Shown here: in pieces, positions 49,398 through 59,628 of the stretch
Layout: every line of letters begins with the position of its first letter
How positions within the stretch are numbered: position 1 is the first letter of the stretch
Assembly (NCBI GenBank): GCA_027422505.1
Contig: JAPQWV010000002.1
Span: 27,196,501 to 27,260,500, forward strand
Length of the DNA stretch: 64,000 bases
Source: Craterostigma plantagineum
Lineage: Eukaryota > Streptophyta > Magnoliopsida > Lamiales > Linderniaceae
Reading direction: 5' to 3'
Position numbers and translations under genes: made by a program
Notes under the pieces: model-generated
What the model was told of the DNA's origin: nothing
The model's database searches: none
The model's input: only the letters and a program-made list of their open reading frames with translations

Positions 49398-50872
49398 TCA
49401 GTCGAAAGACTCATCATCATCATCGGGAAGAGGCTGATTAGCTGCATTCATCAACTCAGCTTCATGCCTGCAAATATAAACAAGACAATTTTAGTCATCG
49501 ATTTGTATATTATATTCCCTTGAGAATGGAAACGAGGCAGGCATTGAAGTCTTCTTCATCGTTAAAGCAGAGCTATTTAAATGGTAGCTTACTGCTGTTG
49601 TTGGGCCAAGTCAATCTGAACTTCAGGTGGGGCAAGGGCTGGCATCTCAACGAAGTGTAGATTAGGATCCCTAAAGCCAAAGAAGAAAGGTGATGTGAAA
49701 TGTGAATGCTAAGGAAGTAGCTTAATATATTGTGAAGTATGAATAGAATCTTTTCAATATATACCCGGATAGTTTTCTGGCAAGGTAAAGGAACGGCTTC
49801 TCAAAGTTGTAGTTACTCTTGGCAGAAATTTCATAGTACTGCAAATTCTTTTTCCTGTGGAAGGTAACTTGCTTGGCCTTCACCTGCCTGTTCTTGACAT
49901 CAACCTTGTTACCACAGAGCACAATCGGAATGTTCTCACAGACCCTGAAATTCACAGTCGAACGAAGCACAATTGATACTGTTTGACTCATTTGCAATCC
50001 AAGTTCTAAAGTTAGATTGATCTTATTACAATTAAATACCGGCAAAGATCACGATGCCACGTGGGGACATTCTTGTAAGTCAACCGCGCTGTTACGTCAA
50101 ACATAATGATTGCACATTGCCCATGTATGCTGCACCAGATTATGATCAGTTAAAACATGTCGTAATTAGTATATCGCATGGTTAGACACAAGGAAATCGT
50201 TTTCACACATTGTCAAATCAGGTTCCAACATCACAGACATAATATAAGATTCACTTACTAATATCCATCCCTAAGTCCACCGAATTTTTCCTGACCAGCT
50301 GTGTCCCAGCAATAAAATCTAATCTTTCCACAGTTGGTGAAGAAATCCAGCGGATGAACTTCAACACCAATAGTAGCTGTAAAACCAAATATCCCATTCC
50401 ATCAACTGATTCTACAATATGTAGAGTAGATCGCCACAAATCACAATAAAAATATTGTACTCACGCTCATATTTCTTCTCAAATTCACCGGTAAGATGCC
50501 TCTTGACGAAAGTGGTTTTTCCTGCAGAAAAAAAGGATCATCTTTACTCACCACTAACTATTAATTGCAAACCTCAATCAAATTATGAATAACGAAAACA
50601 TCTAGAGAAATCATAGAACGATAAAGGAGTAAACCCAGGACTCAGCTTCAACAGGGCTATACATAAGTAGAAAAAATAAAAATAAGACAAACCAGTGCCG
50701 CCATCACCAACAATCACAAGCTTGAAGCTCGGATAATCCACAGTCTGCTGATTCGGCAAAGCCTGCAAAATACCCCCGAGAAAAAAAGAGAGTAAATCGT
50801 CTAGCAAATGAAAACACAGATAACAACACCTGCTAAAGAAACCTAAACACAAGTATAAAAGATAATTACCAT
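49398..50872 (-). CDS. RAN: Ran small GTPase
   Basis: Eight coding exons (50872-50870, 50762-50693, 50521-50465, 50376-50259, 50129-50040, 49944-49765, 49670-49593, 49467-49398) join in phase to 221 codons, the plant Ran length. The first coding exon is only the ATG, directly followed by a GT donor. Ran drives nuclear import and export and spindle assembly through its GTP cycle. Motifs are the P-loop GDGGTGKTT, the plant-type [14 protein letters not shown] switch region, [26 protein letters not shown] and the acidic tail [11 protein letters not shown], which lacks a lipidation cysteine as expected. No defect was found. Confidence 0.95.
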
Positions 50873-50957
50873 CTTATCTTTGATTGCTGTCTGAGAGAAA
50901 ATATCAGATCCAAGAGAGAACCTTCAAGATGATATCCCTGATTGAGCGTGAGCGAGT

Positions 50958-50967
50958 GTATATATAG
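50958..50967 (-). promoter_or_regulatory. TATA box of Ran
   Basis: The minus strand reads CTATATATAC about 90 bases above the ATG. Confidence 0.55.
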
Positions 50968-51100
50968 GGACAACCCTAAAAACTCTTAACGCTACCTTAG
51001 CGTAGCTTAGGTCTGACGCTACTTTTATTACTATGGCTCGCCCGTTGATAATCAATCTTCAATACACGTGTTTGTATTTATTGGTCCTTGAAGTAATCAC

Positions 51101-51220
51101 ATTGGGCTTTGGCCCATTAATTGATTGCTGACTGTAAAGCTGACCCAAATCGTTTATGGGTTTGGGCCAATATGGCCAACTTACCATATCAGATCAGTAT
51201 CAGTGCAACTCTTTGGGCCG
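51101..51220. promoter_or_regulatory. Site II-like (TGGGCC/T) cluster upstream of Ran
   Basis: TTGGGCTTTGGCCCA (51102-51116), TGGGTTTGGGCC (about 51157-51168) and TTTGGGCCG (about 51210-51220) give at least four TGGGCY cores. Such sites bind TCP factors in growth-linked housekeeping promoters, which suits Ran. Function is inferred. Confidence 0.45.
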
Positions 51221-51480
51221 AACAAATGATTTGTCACGTGATACAGAATTATTATAAGTTCACAGCTTGCATCATAAATTAGAATAAATGTATTTAATAA
51301 ATCTTGTTAAATACTTCCTTTCAAGTGCCCGTATTTTCTTCGTAATGAAGTAATTTAAAGTTACACCGCGAAATGAAAGTAAGCTTCTTTCCGACGTTTT
51401 ATGATCATATAGCGTGCAGTGCAGTATGTTTTTGACAAAGCGACGTAGAATGTGAAAAGCACATAAAGCACTATGAACTA

Positions 51481-51720
51481 CCTCCGTCCCAAACGATTTT
51501 GGACATCTGGGATATGACACGGTTTTTAAGAAATTGAATATTTTAATAATATAGTACCATTAAAAGGTGAAAAATTGTATATTTTGACACGTCTTTTAAG
51601 AATATTTAATAGTATTATATTGATTGTTTGTGGTAGTTTTTTGCTATAAAAGGAAATGTTCAAAACGGTTTGAGACGCCCGATATATTAAAATGTCCAAA
51701 ACGGTTTGGGACGAAGGGAG
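51481..51720. mobile_element. Stowaway/mariner-type MITE, 240 bp
   Basis: The termini CCTCCGTCCCAAACG and (reverse complement) CTCCCTTCGTCCCAAACC form inverted repeats typical of Stowaway MITEs. The flanking TA at 51479-51480 and 51721-51722 is the usual target duplication. Confidence 0.8.
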
Positions 51721-52074
51721 TAATACAAAGTAATATTGATTTCGTGGAGTATTTCATGTAATATATGGTGTCCTAAAGAGATAAATGAATCAAATCTCTT
51801 TATTTCGCTCCCCAATAAAAACAGTGGGTGATGATAGATAGTGATATTAATAGTCATGCATATCTTCGTAGGCTTTTCCCTTTATTTTTTCTTTATATTT
51901 TATCTGATTATTATAGAAGATACATATATATAATATAACCTATAATAAAAGTGAGAAGGAAAAAGATTACGAACCTCAACGTGAATGCCAAAATGTCGGC
52001 AATTTAGTGTGAAAAAGAAACGCTGAAAAAAGTAAAGATGACAGTGGCAAATCGAAACCTCGAAGACTACCTCG

Positions 52075-52076
<2 letters not shown>

Positions 52077-52110
<34 letters not shown>
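52077..52110. repeat. (AT)17 microsatellite
   Basis: The AT run borders the small inverted-repeat element at 52111-52202. Confidence 0.9.
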
Positions 52111-52113
<3 letters not shown>

Positions 52114-52202
52114 GAATTTTATGGTGCTCACATAAGGTGGGCACATGTTGCTGTGGCAATGATTCGTGCCATTTCAACATCCGACAGGTCATAAAATTGC
52201 TC
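52111..52202. mobile_element. 92-bp mini inverted-repeat element inside a TA microsatellite
   Basis: The ends GAGGAATTTTATG and (reverse complement) GAGCAATTTTATG match at 12 of 13 positions. Both sides are TA repeats, as expected for a TA-targeting MITE that landed in a TA tract. Confidence 0.5.
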
Positions 52203-52225
52203 TATATATATATATATATATATAT
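52203..52225. repeat. (TA)n microsatellite, right half
   Basis: It continues the TA tract after the 92-bp element. Confidence 0.85.
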
Positions 52226-53132
52226 TGCAATCATCCTACCTACTTACTATATCTACCCCCTTTGCTTTCCCTTAATACGTTGGACTTGCATACCTTTAGG
52301 TTATGGAGGCATTAATTTGTAAAAAACACAACACACATAGTAATCAACAATTCAGCCGAGAGACAAGTAATGAATAATTCGGGATCAAATGACTGTGAGT
52401 GGATGCACTCTCAATACTAACATGATTTGATATTTCTTCAAGATTATATGTTAATCCTTGTGTGGCTAGAAGAAATATCTTATAGCCTTTTGCGCTCGAA
52501 ACTTCAATAATTATTTATTTATTTTCAACCAATATGATCACTAGGTTAGGTATTATGATAGTACACCTCAAGTCTATGCAATAAAACTAATATTATTTAA
52601 AAAGAAAAAGAGCAAAAAAAGGAGATCCCATGTTTAACTTACGTATACATACATGTAATGACTGGTGAATAGTGGGTGTCGGGAATATTATTGAAAGTGA
52701 GATACACAATGGCCTTCCCAACCGATTCCAAGACATAGGTATCTATATTTCACATATTAGTAGGGTCATTTAGAAAAAAAAAAGAATAAAAACCTAGATT
52801 TCAGAGAATATTCAATCAAGAAAATATGTGTTCTTACTTATCCACCCTACCCCACTCACGAGTTATAGCTCTCGGTCGTGGCATGCGTATGTTATATGGT
52901 CAGATTATTATTTTTCTTGAAGTATTAACTGTTACTAAAAAAAAATTATTCAAAAAGCAAAGAAGGGAACCTACACTGGCCTTTATAATATCTTACTTAC
53001 CCGTAGTATATAAACCCTAAATCTCACCACCAAATTCTGCTCATACTTTGTTCGGACAGTTCAATAACACAATACATGTTCATTTTTCACATATACGTTT
53101 GGTGTCACAGCCTAAATATATATATATTTTTC
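52226..53132. other. AT-rich spacer before the large copia element
   Basis: I see no gene or element here. Confidence 0.5.
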
Positions 53133-53477
53133 TGTTACGCCGATTTTATCCAACCTTGATCTGATTCATAGGATTAGTATTACCTGATACGATGAATAAC
53201 GGAAGCAATAAATTAGTAATACCACGAGACGGATTGTAGAGTTGGAACGAGAGCGCGCGAGTTCTTCAGCAAAAGTCGTCAACTCTATTAATGAATCAGC
53301 AACCCTAAACACTGTATCGTTTAGGGTATTTATACATAAGCCCTAATGGGCTAACTGGGCCCAATATACCTAATATACCCACAAGTCGGGTATATTTACA
53401 ATTAAGTCCTAGGGCGTAATTAAATTACAGAACATAGACTAATAATTAAATGAACACAATTAAATTAAACTCTAACA
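53133..53477 (-). repeat. 3' LTR of the Sirevirus-like element
   Basis: On the minus strand it starts TGTTAGAGTTTAATT and ends GGCGTAACA (TG...CA). The polypurine tract ACAAAGGGGGAGAT immediately precedes it (plus strand 53478-53491). The partner LTR is outside the window, so the outer edge rests only on the TG/CA rule. Confidence 0.65.
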
Positions 53478-53498
53478 ATCTCCCCCTTTGTGTTCATT

Positions 53499-56400
53499 TT
53501 ACGTAGTAGCGCGGTTTTCTGTTCTGTAGAAGGATTTCCTCAGATTGAGAACGTACTCGAATTGTCTGATGCTTCGGCGAAGACATAATCTATTCTGAAT
53601 TTCTTCAATAGCAATATTGCTTAGACTGACGATTTCATCTCGGAACTGCTCGAGGCCTAAGCTTGCAAGGTCACCTTTTGAAGAGTCAGAATATCTTCTA
53701 ACTTTACTTCTCAGTTTCTCGATAATGATCCTGAGAGTGCCGTCGCAGTACTTCTCGACTTCTGAGAGAAACATGACTCTCTTTAGTCCATCCTACGGAG
53801 ACTTCAGGTTCTTTGAAGATGAAGCCATTTGGGTATGGTTTGAGTTCCTCCTCCATGCCGGTGAAGTTTGGTCTTGTGAGGTTTACCTTCCTAGCATTAT
53901 TCTCAATGGCTATCTGGAAGTCATGCCCTGTGTAGAAGGTAATATCCCTTAGCATGTGTCTTTTGATGGCTTCATATCCCAGCTTGTATCGAAATTCTCG
54001 TAGGATGAATTTCCTGTAGAGTCTTGATAGCTTGTATACTTCGCTGGGATCAATGTACTGCAGATTTCCTTCAGTGATCACGTCTTCTGAGCCGTCCAGT
54101 CGTTGCACTTTGTAGACTGGGTATTTTAGGCTTCTTCCCATTTCCTGGACGGTGACATCCAATATATCCTTGATTGGTGCCTTCGCTCTCATTCTCTTCT
54201 CGTCTGCATTCGTGACCCTCGAGCCACCTTTTGTCGTCCATTTATATAGGAAATGGTAGGCCAATTTTGTGGATCCTCCAACATGTGATAGGCCTCTCAG
54301 CTCCATTTCATTGTATGGTCGAATTTGGTCACGTTCTCGCCAGATTCTGCTTCGAAGTTCCTCTTGAAATGGAGTTGTTGCTTTGTCCCATGGGATCTCA
54401 TAAGACGTGTCTTCATAGTGTTCTCCATTTCTGATCTCGTCTGGCGCCATTCTGAGGCTTGCTTCAACCGCCGCCCAGATTAATCCACTAACGTTGTCCA
54501 GTCTCTCTTGAATGTCATCTCCTGCGGGATGATCGCTGTAGCTTTGAGATCCCCATCCCTGATCGATAAACTCGTTGAGCTCAGCCAGGGAATCAGGGAT
54601 GTTCATGTCTACGACTGGAGGCAGTGGCTCATCGATTTCCTGTGGGGGTGGGTCTGGTCTGAGGTCGGATGGTAATGAGGGTAGGCCCTTTGGTAGGTTT
54701 GCAATTGGGATTAAGCGGGAGGAGGTAGTAGGTTGGGAATTTGGGAATTCTGGTTGAGTTTGGGTTGAGGTTGAGGGTTCTGTATGGGAGGTAGTAGGTT
54801 GGGAATTTGGGGATTCTGGTTGAGTTTGGGTTGAGGTTGAAGGTTCTGTATGGGTGGTGGCTGCCTCGACCCGCTGTCGCTTTTCCTCCCCCTCAGGACG
54901 ACCGTCGCCATCAGGGTCGTCATGTCGACGTTTGTGGGTGGGCGGGTCGTAGTGGCAGTGGTACGGTAGTTGGAGGCGATGAAGGAGCTCCGTATCCTCA
55001 TCATCGAGGTGGTCGGCCTCGCTGAGTAGGCGGGCGAGTAGATTCTGTCGAAGCTCCTTAATGGTGGGGGTAGGTGTGGAGGTAGGTGATGGTGTTTGGT
55101 GGGATGAGGAGGATGGTATTGCCCCGACTTTTTGTAGGATAGAGGCCTCCATTTGCTTCATTTCCTTGCGTATGGTTGCGAGGCTCCGTTCAAGGCTCTG
55201 GTCGAGGTGGGCTTGGGTGACGAAGGGTGAAAATAACTCAACAGAGCCACGAAGGCGTTATGTTGTCACGACTTCAGAGTAAACTCCTGTGTCGCGGCCC
55301 ACATTCACTAAGAAGTGTGTGGGACTTGAGGAACCGGGGCCACCTAGGCTCACCGTTGGCATCGTTGATAAGACAAGCTCATCGAGATGGCCTGATGTCA
55401 CGGGTGCAATGATGTTGCCCATGTCAGGTCTTCCGTCCGATCGTCGAGTATCATCAGTAGATGACGTCTCTACGGACGTTGTGGACTGATCACTAAGAAG
55501 AGTCGAGAAGGGTGTATGTGTCCTAGTAAAATCGAAAAAATTTGGGAAAGTGGACACTAGACTCGATGTGAGGGAAGAAGGGATAGCGACGTGGGGCTGG
55601 GGGTCGCTGATTTGTATATCACTTGCCTCCGAGCGAGACAAGGATGACTGAGATGGTTCCCCGTGAGCTATTGAGACATCAACCTGTTGGGAGGTTGATG
55701 AATGGGAAGGGCTGGGTTGTGCATGCGCCGTTGAACCAGATGCGGCGGCTTCTACTCGGGAGCTGATTAAATCAGCTCCTGTTCCTAGGGGTTCGGTTCT
55801 GGAAGATGTAGTGAGGAGAGGGGGTGCGAAGTCGACGGACACCGGAAGAGGCGGTCGTCGGTCGTGTTTTCTCTTTGTGCGTACTTCGCGTTGTCGCTCA
55901 GGACCCTGTCTCACACTCGAGCTAGCCCCGGGGTTGGATACGGTGGGGTTTGACCGTATCGTAGGGGCAGGAAGGTTCTGGGACTGCCTGTATGTGATCA
56001 CCTCGGCATCCGTAGGATCAGCGAGGTCCAGGAGGTGTCGTGGGATAGGCATGCCTTGGAGTGTCGATCCTTCCTTTGATTTCTTCAGATAGTGGAACTT
56101 GGGAACTTCTAGGGATTCTGCCGCTGGACGACGAGTGATCTCTGGGTGGATTTCCATGTAGTGATAGATCAGTACTTGGAACCATCGGAGATATGGAAGG
56201 CCCTTTCTCTTGGACGTCTTGAGGTGATCCCTGATATAGATCTCGTCCACGATTTCTTGCATGAATAGGGCAGCATAGTCGTAGCGTTTCCCGAATATGA
56301 CCCCATAGAAGAGAGTGAAGATGCTGAGGTTGCAACGATCGTAGCCGGTGTGTTTCGGTGATAAGCACTTGTTGATCAGCATGAATAGGGCGTTCCATGG

Positions 56401-56826
56401 AGCAGGTATTTTGTTGAAGGAGAGTGCTGAGACTTGTGTGAGAGGTGGGGAGCAGCCTATTTCTAGCATTCCATTTAGGATCTCTTGAACCGTGGGAGGG
56501 GGATCGAGCTCATCAAAGGTGGGCAGTTGTAGAATCGTCCTCAGAAGATCTTTGTTAAGAACAACCGAAGTGTTCTCAATCTGGCTTTGGAAAATGATCT
56601 CCTCGATGTCTGGAACTTGGTCCATGAGTCCCCAGAATTGTTGTAGGTAGACTTGGGGAACGCTCGCCGTGAGAGTGAAGGCAGGGAGCAGAAAGTGGTT
56701 CTTCAGAATGGCGATGATGACCATGTCCGAGCATCTGAAGGCCGTTGTGTCCAATTGATAGTTGTTCTTCAGCGGCTCGATCCATTTGGAGATTGGGTAG
56801 ATCGTATCACGGTTTGGAATCTCCAT
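53499..56826 (-). pseudogene. Extra long ORF after pol (Sirevirus 3' ORF, function unknown)
   Basis: An ORF of about 1,100 codons begins at 56826. A single TAA at 55258-55260 splits it, and the same frame then continues to about 53795. There one extra base shifts it into the frame ending at 53499. The N-terminal third includes LLPAFTLTASVPQVYLQQFW and KCLSPKHTGYDRC. The middle is Ser/Pro/Thr-rich with low-complexity blocks (HTEPSTSTQTQPE repeats). The C-terminal part includes NLQYIDPSEVYKLSRLYRKF and VNLTRPNFTGMEE. I recall similar segments fused or adjacent to copia pol proteins in asterid genomes. No membrane segment or envelope hallmark was seen, so an env function is not supported. Confidence 0.7.
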
Positions 56827-56923
56827 AATCTGAAAAATATGATCATAAGGTCATTAGACATCGAATATTCCATCGTTGCCCTCGCTTGCTGTGAATCCTT
56901 TTCTCTTTTTTTTTTGTTTTCTT

Positions 56924-56928
<5 letters not shown>

Positions 56929-56955
<27 letters not shown>
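56929..56955. repeat. (TA)n microsatellite
   Basis: A TA run followed by degenerate TAGATA sequence lies just upstream of the extra ORF's start. Confidence 0.85.
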
Positions 56956-56959
<4 letters not shown>

Positions 56960-57119
56960 AAGTAGATGGATATATATAGATAGATTTGGATAAATATATA
57001 TAAGTAGATAGTAAGTATATTATGATTTTTATTTTCGTTAAGTAACAAAAGGGGCCAAGTCGGGATAAAAAAATTGGGAAGCCCAATTGAAATTGAAATT
57101 GATTAAAATAGAGGCCCAA

Positions 57120-58085
57120 TATGGTAAATGTCGACGCGGCCCAATTTGAATAATGTCGAAGAGCATGTAAAAGATGTCGAGGGGGTGGATGTCGAGACAT
57201 TTAAAGTGTCGAGATAGCCCATTTTAAAAATTGAAAATGTCGAGAGGTCCATTAACAAAGTCGAGACAGTTGAAATGTCGAGAAGTCAAAATGTCGAGAC
57301 GTCAAGTTTATATAAAATGTCGAGAGGAGGTAAAAGTCGATATCGCACAGTTTCAATAAAATGTCGAAAAAAAAAATCGATATCGCACGGTTTGACTAAA
57401 ATGTCGAGAGGAAGAAAATGTCGATATCGCACAGTTTAAATAAAATGTCGAGAGGAAGAAAATGTCGATATCGCACAGTTTAAATAAAATGTCGAGAGGT
57501 AAAAATGTCGAGATCCCTAATTCGAGAGAAAATGTCGAGAGAAAGAAATTAGGGTTAAATGCTCGATATTTGGGGAAAAATGTCGATGCTCTGAAACGTT
57601 TCGAAAATTCAGATTGTAAATCAGGAAAATGTCGAGAGATTCAAATGGGAAGTAAAAACAGTTTAAAATCAAGGAAACTCTCGAGGAATCATGTAAATCG
57701 AAGAGTAAAATTATGAAAACTGAAATCGTAAGTTCGTCAGTGAGTTCTGCGATTTTTACACCTGCAATCGAAACGATTATTAGCATAAGAGACAAATTAA
57801 GTGGCTTTATCGGGCTTACCAGTCGATGACGAGGAAATAGAGCTATTGAAGAGAGGTTACGCAAAGATTGGGAAGAAATTTCACGGGAGGGTTTCTGTCG
57901 AAGTGGGGAAGATGAAAAATGTCGGGTTGTATTATAAAATGTCGGGTCGAAGGGAGATGTCGATACATGTTAAAAATGTCGAGGTCTTCTTGGGCTTCCT
58001 TAAGGCCCATATAAGATGTCGAACCAAATGTCGAATAGTAAGAAGTCGAGATGAACATAAACTTCGAGAACAAATGTCGAGATAG
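57120..58085. repeat. Dispersed TGTCGA(GA) repeat field
   Basis: About 25 TGTCGA words occur in just under 1 kb, most as AATGTCGAGA. Within it, 57311-57500 forms a regular tandem array of four 40-44-bp units, each holding GATATCGCAC (at 57339, 57379, 57423 and 57467). Confidence 0.85.
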
Positions 58086-58278
58086 GAAACGGGCTTGCCG
58101 AGTTTATGATTTGGGCGTTTACTTGAAATGGCCCAAATTGAATTTAACACTTAGAACAAATCATGCAATTAAGTCTAATAAAATACAATGCAAACAAAAT
58201 AAAATGCAAATAAAATAAAATGCAAATAAAATGCAAAGATACCATATGATAATGCGAAGGTACTGAAAAATAGTGATG

Positions 58279-58407
58279 CTCCCCTAGACATATACGCCCT
58301 TGCATTTTTTTTTAATAGAAAAATCTAATTTACCCTAAAACAGTGATAGAAATATTAAAAGATGAATGCTCCCCCTAGAATTGTGCAGTTATGTTTCTCC
58401 CCCTAGA
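58279..58407 (-). promoter_or_regulatory. Three repeated polypurine-tract-like motifs
   Basis: On the minus strand TCTAGGGG(G)AG occurs three times (plus-strand 58279-58288, 58369-58379 and 58397-58407), just after the RNase H stop. Repeated PPT-like motifs are a described Sirevirus feature. The tract beside the LTR at 53478-53491 is the likely functional one. Confidence 0.5.
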
Positions 58408-58481
58408 CACATGCATAGGCTTTTCATAATATATGATATGGTTATGTCTGAGATGTGCAGCCTAGCAGGAATGTGCCTAAA

Positions 58482-59070
58482 TTAAGAGGTAAGATTCAAC
58501 ATACCCAACCTAGAGACTAAGAATTGGAATCGTTTCTCATCCAATGCTTTAGTAAAAAGGTCGGCCAGTTGAAGTTCGGTGCTAACAAACTGCATTTCTA
58601 TGATGCCATTTTCAACATGATTTTTTATGAAGTGATATCGAAGATCAATGTGCTTCGTGCGTGAATGATGTACGGGATTGCATGTTATCGCAATTGCACT
58701 CTTAGAATCACTGTAGATAGGAATATTATGTAAATCAAACCCGTAGTCCAAGAGTTGAGTGCGCATCCACAGAATTTGTGAACAGCAACTGGCAGCTGCG
58801 ACGTATTCAGCTTCAGCTGTTGACGTAGAAACACAATTCTGTTTCTTGGAGGACCAGCAGATTAATTTGTCACCAAGCAGTTGTGCGCCACCTGACGTAC
58901 TTTTTCTATCCATGCGACAGCCTGCAAAATCAGAGTCAATGTATCCAATTAATTGAAAACTAGAATTTTTGGGATACCATAGACCAAGGTTTGAAGTTCC
59001 TTTCAGATAGCGTAGTATTCTCTTAACGGCCGTCAGGTGTGATTCTTTGGGGTTTGCTTGAAAACGTGCA
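58482..59070 (-). pseudogene. Copia pol: C-terminal RT end and RNase H
   Basis: The segment resumes pol after the insertion, from RFQANPKESHLTAVKRI through SDFAGCRMDRKSTSGG, STAEAEYVAAASCCSQIL, YSDSKSAIAI and HSRTKHIDLRYHFI, to a stop at 58482. It is open throughout. It would be continuous with 59629-61686 without the inserted host DNA. Confidence 0.88.
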
Positions 59071-59628
59071 CTCCAAGTATTGGCTACTAAATTATCTGCT
59101 TTTCCACATCTTGTTACAAAAAACTACCAAAACTATGAACCCTCTGTGTTAGAAGAAAGTTTCTCTTCGAGCCGAACGAGAAAAAATCAAGAACTATTGT
59201 GTTTACAGAATCCATAACTTGGCAGCCATGGAATGCGAAACCATTCTTTTGCAGTTGGCCTCTTTGTTTATCGTTGCCTTCGGGCCAAGTTTACGATGAT
59301 GCTTCGAATTCGAACTGCCCCCAGAACTCTTGCACGATTTCATTCTCCTGCTATAGCTACTGTTGCTGTACCCTCCATCTTTCTTTGCAAGATCTTCAAC
59401 ACTCTCAACGTCTGTCAGAGATGTGAATGTTCGTGATTTCCCATTGTAGTACTTGGAAAGGCCCCTCCTACACACAACTAATCATTACTACGATGATGAA
59501 ATAAAGTAATTTACAAAAATAGAAAATAAAGAGGAATGATGGTAAAGCGTAATAATAATGCTTACTTGATAGGCAGCTGAGCCATGAGATCATTTAACTC
59601 GTAAAGAGGGCCGCTTGAATGTGAAGAG
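59071..59628 (-). pseudogene. OXS3-like: OXS3-like host gene fragment inserted in copia pol
   Basis: About 560 bases interrupt pol between FATCL and RFQANPKES. On the same strand they carry the 3' part of an exon (59628-59566; [17 protein letters not shown]), a GT-AG intron (59565-59468) and a final exon (59467-59203; RGLSKYYNGKSRTFTSLTDV, then VEDLAKKDGG, MKSCKSSGG) ending in a stop, followed by about 130 bases of 3' UTR-like DNA. This matches my memory of the plant OXIDATIVE STRESS 3 family, small nuclear proteins linked to stress and heavy-metal tolerance. Because the intron is kept, the piece moved as DNA and not through a spliced RNA. It lacks a start and the N-terminal half, so it is not a working gene by itself. 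Confidence 0.75.

Larger units (their letters stand above)
56827..58481. other. Non-coding zone between RNase H and the 3' ORF
   Basis: The zone holds a TA microsatellite, the TGTCGA repeat field and three polypurine-like motifs. No long ORF crosses it. Confidence 0.7.

Noticed and set aside
53617..56092. Several plus-strand ORFs of 60-110 codons within the copia 3' ORF region
   Set aside because: They are antisense shadows of the long minus-strand ORF and resemble no family.
53499..56826. Calling the extra copia ORF an envelope gene
   Set aside because: No signal peptide, membrane segment or furin-like site was visible. Only its position matches env-like ORFs of Sireviruses.
57120..58085. 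CRISPR-like repeat array
   Set aside because: Repeat words are short, unevenly spaced and imperfect with no unique spacers of constant length, and the host is a plant.
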